Shown here piece after piece: positions 15,541 to 23,457 of a stretch of 33,544 bases of DNA. The notes beneath the pieces were generated by a model that did no database searches, had not been told where the DNA came from, and saw nothing but the letters and a program-made list of their open reading frames with translations. Position 1 is the first letter of the stretch; each line of letters starts with the position of its first letter. The DNA is from Eubacteriales bacterium (GTDB taxonomy: Bacteria; Bacillota; Clostridia; Christensenellales; MB2-83). The stretch covers positions 1 through 33,544 of the forward strand of contig JAHAZM010000067.1 in NCBI GenBank assembly GCA_018385275.1, given 5' to 3'. Position numbers and translations under genes: made by a program.

Positions 15541-15569
15541 TTTACAACTGGTCTGGGATATGTTAATAT
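15541..15569 (+). promoter_or_regulatory. Promoter of the 12-gene acyl operon
   Basis: TTTACA (15541-15546), 17-base spacer, TAATAT (15564-15569) with an extended TGT. The start would be near 15576, giving a leader of about 46 bases. It is the only clear promoter seen before 27907 on this strand. Confidence 0.65.
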
Positions 15570-15621
15570 AAATAATATATTTAAAATCAACTTTTATATC
15601 TTTTGGGATTTTCGACAGACG

Positions 15622-17574
15622 ATGAAGAGAATGACCGGTTTGGGACAATACAAAAGCGTCGACAGTTTCGTCAAGGATAAACTGGCGGTTTTTGACGTTG
15701 CGAACAAAGATTTTGCCGCGCTGTTTGAACTGATGTTCCGCGAAAAAGAGAACGTCATGTACGAATACAGCAGCGGCTATCGTATTATCAAAAAGACTTA
15801 CGCGGAGGTATACGACGAACTCCTGCGCCGCGCCGAAACGCTGCGCCTCCGCTTGTCCGATCTGCCGGCCGGTTCCGTCGTCGGTTTGTATATGGACAAT
15901 AGTCTTCTCTGGATCGAACTGTTCTGGGCGATCCTGTTGTGCGGTTACGAGCCGCTCCTCCTCAATCTGCGCGTCAGCGACGAATTGCTTGCTCGGGCGA
16001 TTGCCGACGGCGGCGTGCGGGCCGTTGTTTCGGACGGCCGTGATTTTGCGCCTTTGCCGACGCTTTGCGCTTCGGAGATCGCGCCCGCGGACGCGCCGCT
16101 CCAAAGGATTACGCCGGGGCAATTCGTTTGGGTCATGTCGTCGGGTACGTCCATGAGCCTCAAGCTCTGCGCTTACGGAGCAGAGGAGTTCTATTATCAG
16201 ATCTGCGGGAGCATGGAGATTATCCGCCGCTGTCGGGCCATCAAATCCCATTGCGACGGAGAACTCAAACTGCTGACGTTCCTGCCGTTCTATCACGTCT
16301 TCGGCCTGATCGCCGTCTATATCTGGTTTGCGTTCTTTTCGCGGACTTTCGTTCAGCTCAACGATATGGCGCCGCGCACTATCCTCAATACCGTCAAGCG
16401 TCATAAGGTCACGCATATTTTCGCCGTCCCCCTGCTGTGGCAGACCGCTTACGAGCAGACGATGAAAACCGTTCGCGGCCGGGGCGAAAAGACGATGAAA
16501 AAGTTTCGCCGCGGCCTGGCCGTTGCGGAAGCGCTGCACGACGTCCCCTTTCTCGGGCCGCTCTTTTCGCGCGTCGCTTTCCGCGAAGTGCGCGCCGGGC
16601 TTTTCGGCAAGAGCATCCGTTTCCTGATTACCGGCGGGAGCGGGATCTCCCGTCAGACGCTGGCGTTTTTCAACGCTGTCGGTTATCGGCTGGCCAACGG
16701 CTACGGCATGACGGAGATCGGGATCACTTCGCTGGAATTGAGCCGCCGGAAAAAATATCTGCTCGAGGGATACGTCGGTTCTCCCATCACGAATGTGGAA
16801 TACCGTCTTAACGAAGACGGAGAGCTGCTGGTTCGCGGCCGCGCTACCGCGCGCATCATCGTGGAAAACGGCGTGCGCAGCGTGCGCGCGCAGGACGACT
16901 GGTATGACACGCACGATTTGGCAGAGGAAAAAGACGGCCATTATCGGATTCTGGCGCGCCGGGACGACGTCATCGTCACGACCAACGGCGAAAACGTCAA
17001 TCCCTTTTTCCTCGAGCCCGCCTTTACGATGCCGCACGTCCGCGGCGCCTGCCTGATCCGCAGTCGTACCGACGACCGTGTTACGCCTGTGCTGCTGGTT
17101 TCCGTAGAACGGTTCCTCGGCCGCGAGGCGCTGGCGGTCCTGCGCGAGCGGGTCGACGCCGTCGCGGTCTTACACGGTTTCCCGCACGACGGCCGCATCG
17201 TCCTGATCACGGATCCGCTGCTGGCTGAGGGCGAATTCAAGATCAATCGCCGACGCCTGGCCGACGATTACGATTCCGGACGGCTGCACACGGCACAGGC
17301 CGGGAACACCGGAACGGGCGAGACCGTCGACGATCCGCTGTTCAGAGAATTGAGGCTGTTGTACGCGATGGCGCTGGAACGCGACGAACAGAACGTCGGT
17401 ACGGAAACGGACTTTTTCCTGGAAGAGAACGGCACGAGTCTGGCATGGTTCGCGTTGGAGGCGCAGATCCGCGACGAGATCGGCGTCGACGTGGGCGGGC
17501 GGAACCTGCGCAGTCTCATGCAACTCTACCATTTTGTCAAAGAGGAAAGGAACCGTGTGGATACGGCTGTTTAA
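15622..17574 (+). CDS. AMP-forming acyl ligase fused to a carrier domain
   Basis: A 650-residue protein with an adenylate-forming (ANL) domain (about 1-565) and a C-terminal acyl/peptidyl carrier domain (about 568-650) whose NGTSL motif offers Ser~605 for phosphopantetheine. ANL motifs: GYGMTE in the middle, YDTHDL (usually TGD), and GEFKINR carrying the catalytic Lys. The ATP P-loop is degenerate: SSGTSMSLK (173-181) instead of SSGTTGxPK. FLPFYHVFGL and the long insert resemble long-chain acyl-CoA/acyl-ACP ligases. It probably activates a fatty acid or aromatic acid and loads it on its own carrier domain, unless the P-loop changes abolish activity. I chose ATG 15622; 15631 is the alternative and neither has a strong ribosome site. 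First gene of the operon. Confidence 0.8.
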   Translation: MKRMTGLGQYKSVDSFVKDKLAVFDVANKDFAALFELMFREKENVMYEYSSGYRIIKKTYAEVYDELLRRAETLRLRLSDLPAGSVVGLYMDNSLLWIELFWAILLCGYEPLLLNLRVSDELLARAIADGGVRAVVSDGRDFAPLPTLCASEIAPADAPLQRITPGQFVWVMSSGTSMSLKLCAYGAEEFYYQICGSMEIIRRCRAIKSHCDGELKLLTFLPFYHVFGLIAVYIWFAFFSRTFVQLNDMAPRTILNTVKRHKVTHIFAVPLLWQTAYEQTMKTVRGRGEKTMKKFRRGLAVAEALHDVPFLGPLFSRVAFREVRAGLFGKSIRFLITGGSGISRQTLAFFNAVGYRLANGYGMTEIGITSLELSRRKKYLLEGYVGSPITNVEYRLNEDGELLVRGRATARIIVENGVRSVRAQDDWYDTHDLAEEKDGHYRILARRDDVIVTTNGENVNPFFLEPAFTMPHVRGACLIRSRTDDRVTPVLLVSVERFLGREALAVLRERVDAVAVLHGFPHDGRIVLITDPLLAEGEFKINRRRLADDYDSGRLHTAQAGNTGTGETVDDPLFRELRLLYAMALERDEQNVGTETDFFLEENGTSLAWFALEAQIRDEIGVDVGGRNLRSLMQLYHFVKEERNRVDTAV

Positions 17575-18205
17575 CGCTTTTACCAAAATTACCGCCTGGC
17601 CGCTGCAGAAGCTGATTTTCCGCACGCGTATCCTGTATGAGGACAAATCCGTACAGTCCCGCCGCATCCGAGGCGCGGCCATGCTGATCTCCAATCATAC
17701 GTCGGTGTTCGACTACGCGATCTGGCTCTTCGTTTTCTGGAGTCGTACGTTGCGCGTTCAGATGGCCGAGGTATTGTTCCGCCGCAAACTGCTGGGGCTG
17801 TTCCTCCGGCAGATGGGAGGGATCTACGTCGATCGCGACGGGCGAGATCTGTCGTTCGTCGCCAAATCCGTGGACATCCTCAACGCCGGCGGCGTGGTCG
17901 GAATTTTTCCGGAGGGACGTCTGCCCCGGCCGGGAGAAGAAAGACCGCTGCCGTTCAAAACCAGCGCCGCTTATATCGCCCTGCAGACGGGATGTCCGAT
18001 CATCCCCGTTTACACCGACGGGTCGTATTTTTGCCGGAAACGCGCTTCCGTCATCATCGGGACGCCGATCCTGCCGGAGGAAGCCGTCGGACAGACGGAT
18101 GAGGAAAAGATCGTTTCCCTGACCGGGATTTTTCGCGCCCGTATCGTGAAACTGGGAGAAGAATTGCATGAGTCGCTCGGAAATCAACGCCAAAAGTCCG
18201 CATAA
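17555..18205 (+). CDS. PlsC-like acyltransferase 1
   Basis: A 216-residue member of the lysophosphatidate acyltransferase (LPLAT/PlsC) family, which moves an acyl group from acyl-ACP or acyl-CoA to a lysolipid at the inner membrane face. Block I NHTSVFD gives the HX4D catalytic pair, block III FPEGRLPR binds phosphate, and block IV is PIIPVY. A hydrophobic N-terminal segment (about 8-25) suggests membrane association. Start is GTG 17555 after GAGGAAAGG; the gene overlaps the ligase by 20 bases, indicating translational coupling. It is short of the ~240 residues common for PlsC. The acceptor may be lysophosphatidate or another lipid. Confidence 0.88.
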   Translation: MWIRLFNAFTKITAWPLQKLIFRTRILYEDKSVQSRRIRGAAMLISNHTSVFDYAIWLFVFWSRTLRVQMAEVLFRRKLLGLFLRQMGGIYVDRDGRDLSFVAKSVDILNAGGVVGIFPEGRLPRPGEERPLPFKTSAAYIALQTGCPIIPVYTDGSYFCRKRASVIIGTPILPEEAVGQTDEEKIVSLTGIFRARIVKLGEELHESLGNQRQKSA

Positions 18206-18803
18206 TTATATATTCTACTATTTCGTCAAGTATACCGCCGCGCTGCCCGGTTTGATCTGGATGCGGCCGAAGATCCTTTTCGAAAGCGAAGCGGCCGCTG
18301 AGCGCATCAGGGGCGGCGCGATCCTCATCGCCAATCATATGGGGTTTTTCGATCCTGTCTATATGATGTTCGCCGTGTGGTATCGCCGTCAGCATTTTGT
18401 CTGCCTGAAAAGCTTTTTTGAGGGCAAGGCCGGCTGGCTGTTCCGCCAGTTCCATTGTATCCCGATCGATAAAAACAATTTCGGCATGGGTTCGTTCCGC
18501 GCCATCATCGACGAGCTCAAAAAGGACGAAGTCGTGTCCCTGTTTCCGGAAGGGAAAGTCAACGACGGCAGCGGCGAGCTGGCTGCTTTCAAGTCCGGCG
18601 TGGTGCTGATGGCGCTTCGCTCGGGCAAACCCATCATCCCGATTTACGTAAGACCCAAAAAGCATTGGTACGAGCGCCTGCGCGTGATGATCGGAGAACC
18701 GATCCGGGTAGAAATGCCCGCGGTGTCTTTTCAGAAGATCGACGCGTTTGCCGCTCTGCTTCACGATAAAGAAGAACGTTTAAAAGAATTGACGGGAGGA
18801 TAA
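18168..18803 (+). CDS. PlsC-like acyltransferase 2
   Basis: A 211-residue paralogue of the preceding gene, overlapping it by 38 bases. Motifs are NHMGFFD (HX4D), FPEGKV and PIIPIY; HCIPIDKN replaces the GGIYVDRD of the first copy. The two proteins differ through most of their length, so they probably act on different acyl chains or positions and are not a recent duplication. Start ATG 18168 follows GGGAGAAG. The tandem pair could acylate both positions of one lipid backbone. Confidence 0.88.
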   Translation: MSRSEINAKSPHNYIFYYFVKYTAALPGLIWMRPKILFESEAAAERIRGGAILIANHMGFFDPVYMMFAVWYRRQHFVCLKSFFEGKAGWLFRQFHCIPIDKNNFGMGSFRAIIDELKKDEVVSLFPEGKVNDGSGELAAFKSGVVLMALRSGKPIIPIYVRPKKHWYERLRVMIGEPIRVEMPAVSFQKIDAFAALLHDKEERLKELTGG

Positions 18804-18808
18804 CGATC

Positions 18809-20308
18809 ATGCAGACGCCAGGCAGAGAGATTTTCCGCAAGTATACGACAGAAGAAACTTTCGAGCTCATCAAGGAGTACGACACGGTCGCGCAGATGTG
18901 GGCGCATTGCGCCGAAAACTACGCCGATCGCACCGCGATCATCGACGAAGGCACGGAGTACAGCTTTGCCCGTCTGGATGCGGACGTGAGCCGTTTCCGG
19001 TCGGCCGTCGCCGCTGCGCTGCCCGGCCTGACCGGCGCGCGTATCGGCATTTTCGCGCCCAATTCCTATGATTTTGTCAAAGCCTTTCTGGCGGTGACGA
19101 CGCTGGGTCATACGGCCGTTGTCCTGCCGCCGCAGCTGCCGCCGCCTGCCGTCGCGGGCTGCGCCGCGAAATTCGGTCTCAAAGCGCTGGTCTGTTATCC
19201 GGGCCCGGCCGCCGAAAGCGTCGGCTGTCCCTGCGTGGACATCTCCTCTTTGCCGGACGCGCCGACGCCGGCCGCGGAATGCCGCGCCGAGACGCCCTGC
19301 GTCATCATGATGACAGGCGGCACGACCGGAAAGAGCAAGGGCGCGCTGCTGTCCAACGGCGCGGTCCTGCAGGGAACGGTCAACGGCTGCTACGGGTATC
19401 GGGACGTCTTCGGCCAGCGCTATCTGCTGATCCTGCCGCTGTCCCATGTTTTCGGCTTGATCCGGAATCTGATGACCTCGCTCTATACGGGCAGCACGCT
19501 GATCGTTTGCCGCAACAACAAGGATATGTTCAAGGATATCGCCGTTTACAAGCCTACGATCCTGGTCATGGTGCCGGCGCTGGCTGAAATGGCGTTGATG
19601 CTGTCGAAAAAGTTCGGGCGTAATATGCTCGGGGACAGCTTGAAATATATCATTTGCGGCGCCGCGGCGGTGTCGCCTTATCTGGTGAGCGAGTATCATA
19701 AACTCGGCGTCGCTCTGTTCCCCGGCTACGGTCTGACCGAGTCGGCCAACCTGGTTTCGGGCAATCCCGAGATGATGATCCGGCCCGAATCCGTCGGCCT
19801 GATGTACCCGCATCAGGAGTACAAAGTCGTCGACGGCGAGCTTTGGCTGCGCGGCGCAAATATGCTCCTCGATTACGTGGGAGAGCCGGAAGCGGCTTAT
19901 ACGCCGGACGGCTGGTTCCGCACCGGCGACCTGGTCCGCTTCGATGAGGACGGATTCCTGTATATCGTCGGCCGCATCAAGGAGATCATCGTTCTTTCCA
20001 ACGGCGAAAACGTCTCGCCCGCCGAGGTCGAGGCTCATTTCAACGCCGTATCCCTCATCCAGGACAGCCAGGTCTTTGAGGACGTCGCCGAGAACGGCGC
20101 ACACATTCTGGCGCTGGAGGTCGTTCCCCGCGTGACGGAGATCGCCGGCCTCGCTCCGGAGGAAGCCGGCCGCCGTATCATGGAAGCGCTTCAGAAAGTC
20201 AATAAGGAACTGCCTGCCTATCAGCAGGTTCAGCGCATCACCATCCGGCAGAGCGACTTTGAGCGCACGCCGAGCATGAAGATCGTGAGATATAAAAAAT
20301 GCAACTGA
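18809..20308 (+). CDS. AMP-forming acyl-CoA/acyl-ACP ligase
   Basis: A 499-residue ANL enzyme, five bases after the preceding gene, with GGGAGGA before ATG 18809. It is canonical where the first ligase is not: MTGGTTGKSKG P-loop, GYGLTES, GWFRTGDLV, GRIKEII, NGENVSPAEVE, and SMKIVRYK at the C-terminus with the catalytic Lys. It forms an acyl-adenylate and transfers the acyl group to a thiol. The gene for a free acyl carrier protein overlaps its 3' end by 10 bases, so that carrier is the likely acceptor. The chain or acid recognised is unknown. Confidence 0.9.
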   Translation: MQTPGREIFRKYTTEETFELIKEYDTVAQMWAHCAENYADRTAIIDEGTEYSFARLDADVSRFRSAVAAALPGLTGARIGIFAPNSYDFVKAFLAVTTLGHTAVVLPPQLPPPAVAGCAAKFGLKALVCYPGPAAESVGCPCVDISSLPDAPTPAAECRAETPCVIMMTGGTTGKSKGALLSNGAVLQGTVNGCYGYRDVFGQRYLLILPLSHVFGLIRNLMTSLYTGSTLIVCRNNKDMFKDIAVYKPTILVMVPALAEMALMLSKKFGRNMLGDSLKYIICGAAAVSPYLVSEYHKLGVALFPGYGLTESANLVSGNPEMMIRPESVGLMYPHQEYKVVDGELWLRGANMLLDYVGEPEAAYTPDGWFRTGDLVRFDEDGFLYIVGRIKEIIVLSNGENVSPAEVEAHFNAVSLIQDSQVFEDVAENGAHILALEVVPRVTEIAGLAPEEAGRRIMEALQKVNKELPAYQQVQRITIRQSDFERTPSMKIVRYKKCN

Positions 20309-20556
20309 GCAGAACTCAAATCATTGAAAAACTCAAGGAGATCCTGATCTCCGCCGACGAGCGGAACGGCGCGCTGGCGGCGCGCGCGGAGGAAAGCGCA
20401 TCGCTGCGCGGCGACTTCGGCTTTTCTTCCGTCAATATGCTCTACCTTGTCATCGCCATTGAGGAATCCTTCGGGATCGAGTTTGACGACGTCTCCATGT
20501 CGGATTTTGAAACGCTGGGCGACGTAGTCGATTATATCGCGGGGAAACTCGGATGA
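20299..20556 (+). CDS. Acyl carrier protein
   Basis: An 85-residue four-helix carrier: LRGDFGFSSVNMLYL matches the LGxDSLxxxEL region, with Ser44 as phosphopantetheine site and Ser replacing the usual Asp43. Helix 2 continues IEESFGIEFDD, typical of ACPs. The start overlaps the ligase gene and the stop overlaps the LRAT-PPTase gene (20553), so all three are coupled. It is a dedicated carrier and not the housekeeping AcpP, which would normally keep DSL and sit among fab genes. Confidence 0.88.
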   Translation: MQLSRTQIIEKLKEILISADERNGALAARAEESASLRGDFGFSSVNMLYLVIAIEESFGIEFDDVSMSDFETLGDVVDYIAGKLG

Positions 20557-21581
20557 ACTGGCAGCCGGGAGAATGCCGATCCGGCGACATGATCCGCGTC
20601 CGGCTCGGTTCGATCTGGCACTACGGTATTTTCGTTTCGGAAACCGAGGTCATTCAGTTCGGACTTCCGCCTGTGCCCGCTTATGCCGTCCCGCCGGCCG
20701 ACGTCCGCGTCTGCGCGTCGGATATCGACGTATTCTCCTGCGGCAATATCGTGGAAGTCGCGTCTTTCAGCGCCAAAGAGAATCGCGCCCGCTTTTCCGC
20801 GCCGCAGATCGTAGCCCGCGCCCGCGCCCGGATCGGGGAGGGCGGTTATCATTTGATCCACAATAATTGCGAGCATTTCGTCAACGAATGCGTTTTCGGT
20901 ATTCATCGCAGCGAGCAGGAGGAGGAAGCCCGCCGTCGTTGGCGCGAACGCCCCATCCTGGACGTATACTGGATGCCGATCGCGGAGAATACGCGCGTGA
21001 CTTTCGCTTCCCGTGAACGCAACCGCGCCATCGCCGCCTGCCGCAGCGAGGATCTGGCGGCGGCCAAGCGCGCCGATTGGGCGCTGCTGGAGATCGCGCT
21101 GCAGCATTCGTTGGGGCTGGAGCCGGATAAAATGCGTTTTCATTGCCGCCGCAGCGGGAAATGGGTTTGCCGTGAGGCTGAGTTTTCCCTTTCTCATACG
21201 GAAAAGTACGCGGTCGCGGCGGTTTCGAATCGACCGTGCGGCGTAGATGCGGAGAGCCTTACCACCTTTGACAAGAAATTCTCCGCGGCGCTCCAGGATG
21301 CGGTCAGGCGCAAGGCCCTGCATCCGAACGAGCCGGAGGATATGTCCACCATCGAGCTGTGGAGCCGGAAGGAAAGCGCCTATAAATATCTCGGGAAAGG
21401 TCGTTTCTTTTTGCCGGGCCGTCTGGACACGACGCAGATGCCTCTGTCGACGGCGGTGATCAAACCGGCGGAGCTCATAGTCTCCGTCTGCGGCGAAAGC
21501 CGCGCAGCGATCCGGTTTTTCTCGGCGGACGCCCGATCCGTGCGTCTGCTCGGCTCAGATGAACTGGAATGGCGGGATTGA
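20553..21581 (+). CDS. LRAT-like acyltransferase/hydrolase fused to 4'-phosphopantetheinyl transferase
   Basis: A 342-residue two-domain protein. Residues ~8-115 look like an LRAT/NlpC-P60-related domain: GDMIRVRLGSIWHYGIFV with His23, then HNNCEHFVNEC with Cys106 in the diagnostic NCEHF motif; Gln35 occupies the likely third polar position. Residues ~165-342 are an Sfp-type phosphopantetheinyl transferase: FSLSHT (211-216), CGVDAES with Asp232/Glu234 for Mg2+, and WSRKESAYK (270-278). The second domain should convert the apo carriers encoded next door to holo form. LRAT-family enzymes use the Cys to move or release acyl chains. The start overlaps the ACP stop by four bases. I know of no described protein with this pairing. 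Confidence 0.85.
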   Translation: MNWQPGECRSGDMIRVRLGSIWHYGIFVSETEVIQFGLPPVPAYAVPPADVRVCASDIDVFSCGNIVEVASFSAKENRARFSAPQIVARARARIGEGGYHLIHNNCEHFVNECVFGIHRSEQEEEARRRWRERPILDVYWMPIAENTRVTFASRERNRAIAACRSEDLAAAKRADWALLEIALQHSLGLEPDKMRFHCRRSGKWVCREAEFSLSHTEKYAVAAVSNRPCGVDAESLTTFDKKFSAALQDAVRRKALHPNEPEDMSTIELWSRKESAYKYLGKGRFFLPGRLDTTQMPLSTAVIKPAELIVSVCGESRAAIRFFSADARSVRLLGSDELEWRD

Positions 21582-21582
21582 T

Positions 21583-22509
21583 ATGGAATACTTTCTTTGG
21601 GCGGTGGGAGCCGCGGTCGTTCTCTATCTGCTTTTCATCATTCTTCCGGCCGTGATCTCGGCGCTGGTCCTTGTCGCGCCGCAAAAGACGGTTTCGCCTG
21701 AAATGGTCGATTACGACGGATCCTATTACGGCGAATTCCGCGAGCGGATGATTTCTTCGGTCGAGAAGCTGTCCGCGCGCAGGCACGAAACCGTGCACAC
21801 GCGCTCGAGCGACGGGACGAACCTGACGGCCGATCTTTATCCGAACGGCCGCAGAGCGGTACTGTTTTTCCACGGCTTCCGCGCCGATCCGATGACCAAT
21901 TTTGCCGCGCAGGCATTGTTTTTCCATGACCTCGGCTTTACGGTCCTGCTCGTGCGTCAGCGGGCGCACGACGGAGAGGCGGGACGTTTCGTCGGGATGG
22001 GACTGTTGGAAAAAGAAGACGTGCGCGCGTGGTGCGACTGGATGAGAGCGCATACGGAAACCGACGGCGCCATCCTGTACGGCGTTTCCATGGGCGCGGC
22101 CTCCATCGGTTTTGCCGCCGATATGCTGCCGACCGATTACGTCAAGGGACTTGTTCTGGACTGCGGTTTTTCGCGCCCGAGCGAGCAAATGCGCCGCGAG
22201 TGCGTGAAACGTCATCTGCCGACAGCGCTCTTTATGCCCGTCGTGGTGGCGACCGTGAAACTGACAGTGGGCGTGGATCTGCGCCGCGACGTGGCTGAAA
22301 CGCTTTCCCGTACGACGATCCCGCTGCTGTTCCTGCACGGAAAAGAGGACGAGTCCGTTCCGTGGCAGGAGTGTGCGACTGTTTATGAAAGATGCCCCGG
22401 GCCGAAGCGGCTGCTGCTGGTTGAGAAAGCGGGTCATACCGTGTCCTTTCTCAAAGGCGGTCCAACGGTCGAAGAGACGCTCCGGGCGTTTATCAATGAT
22501 ATTTTTTAG
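21583..22509 (+). CDS. Membrane-anchored alpha/beta hydrolase (Ser nucleophile)
   Basis: A 308-residue protein with an N-terminal membrane helix (about 4-31) and an alpha/beta-hydrolase domain. HGF (97-99) forms the oxyanion turn, GVSMG holds Ser169, HGKEDESVP carries the Asp, and KAGHT the His. It resembles the FrsA/YtaP-like and BAAT-related hydrolases that act on esters or thioesters. The start at 21583 is one base after the preceding stop, six bases after GGCGGG; the ATG at 21559 would need a 23-base overlap. Role in the operon: release or transfer of acyl chains, inferred. Confidence 0.85.
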   Translation: MEYFLWAVGAAVVLYLLFIILPAVISALVLVAPQKTVSPEMVDYDGSYYGEFRERMISSVEKLSARRHETVHTRSSDGTNLTADLYPNGRRAVLFFHGFRADPMTNFAAQALFFHDLGFTVLLVRQRAHDGEAGRFVGMGLLEKEDVRAWCDWMRAHTETDGAILYGVSMGAASIGFAADMLPTDYVKGLVLDCGFSRPSEQMRRECVKRHLPTALFMPVVVATVKLTVGVDLRRDVAETLSRTTIPLLFLHGKEDESVPWQECATVYERCPGPKRLLLVEKAGHTVSFLKGGPTVEETLRAFINDIF

Positions 22510-22518
22510 GAGGAAACT

Positions 22519-23457
22519 ATGGGGAAATTCGTAATCGTCGCCGATGCGACTTGTGACTTGAACGAGGCGTTTCAGACTAAGTATGACGTCAGGATCATTC
22601 CGGGACACATCGTTTTGCCGGATAAGTCCGACAATCTTTCGTATCCGCGCTGGGAGCTTTTTACCCGTGAAGAGTTTTATGCCGATCTGAAAAAGAATCC
22701 GTCCGGCTATACGACCTCTCCGGCCAACGTCGAGGAATTTACCAAGGAGTTTGAAATCCATGCCGCTCAGGGAGTCGACATCCTGGTCATGACCATTTCC
22801 AGCGGCATCAGCGGCGCATTCGGATTTGCCAGCGTAGCGGCGCAGAACGTCGGCAAAAAGTATCCCGGCGTAAAGATCCGCTGCATCGATTCGCTGCGCT
22901 TCGGCCCGGGCTTCGGTCTGATGGTCGTTCACGCCGCCATGCTGCGTGACGAGGGAAAAACGCTCGACGAGGTGGCGGAATGGCTGGAGAACAATAAAAA
23001 CCGCTTCCGTCAGGCGGGTTGGCTCGACGATCTGTCCTTCGTCGCCAAAAAGGGCCGCATCACGCATCCGAAAGCGTTTTTCGGCACGCTGGCCGGCATC
23101 AAGCCGATCGGGGAATTCGACTATAACGGCCTGACCACCGTACTCGGCAAGGTCAAGGGCGCCAAAGCCGCGTATTCGCTCCTGATCCATTATATCGAAC
23201 AGACCATCGAGGATCCGTCCGAGCAGATTATTTTTATCGCGCAGACTAATCGTCTGCCGCAGGCGGAGGAGTATAAAAAGCTCATTGAAGAGCGTTTCCA
23301 TCCCAAAGAGATCTATATCAACGACGTGTTTCCGGCCTGCGGCGTCAATATCGGCCCGGGTCTGATGGCGGCGTATTATATCGGCAAACCGATTTCCGAG
23401 GATCTTTCTGTCGAAAAGGGGATCGTCGATACATATCTGAATGCGGAGGGAAAATAA
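22519..23457 (+). CDS. DegV family (FakB-like) fatty-acid-binding protein
   Basis: A 312-residue DegV protein. In the FakAB system such proteins hold a fatty acid while FakA phosphorylates its carboxylate. Visible: VIVADATCDL at the N-terminus, YTTSPAN around residue 70, MTISSGISGAFG (residues ~92-103) forming the carboxylate-binding Ser region, and the second domain with KGRITHPKAFFGTLAGIKP. The usual signature is SSxLSGTY, so SSGISGAFG is a variant. A strong AGGAGG precedes the ATG. The fakA gene is two genes downstream in the same operon, which supports a FakB role. Confidence 0.9.
   Translation: MGKFVIVADATCDLNEAFQTKYDVRIIPGHIVLPDKSDNLSYPRWELFTREEFYADLKKNPSGYTTSPANVEEFTKEFEIHAAQGVDILVMTISSGISGAFGFASVAAQNVGKKYPGVKIRCIDSLRFGPGFGLMVVHAAMLRDEGKTLDEVAEWLENNKNRFRQAGWLDDLSFVAKKGRITHPKAFFGTLAGIKPIGEFDYNGLTTVLGKVKGAKAAYSLLIHYIEQTIEDPSEQIIFIAQTNRLPQAEEYKKLIEERFHPKEIYINDVFPACGVNIGPGLMAAYYIGKPISEDLSVEKGIVDTYLNAEGK

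Noticed and set aside
15250-15621. N-terminal extension of the ligase-carrier fusion
   Set aside because: It covers the end of the GT2 gene, a terminator and the operon promoter; the sequence is not protein-like.
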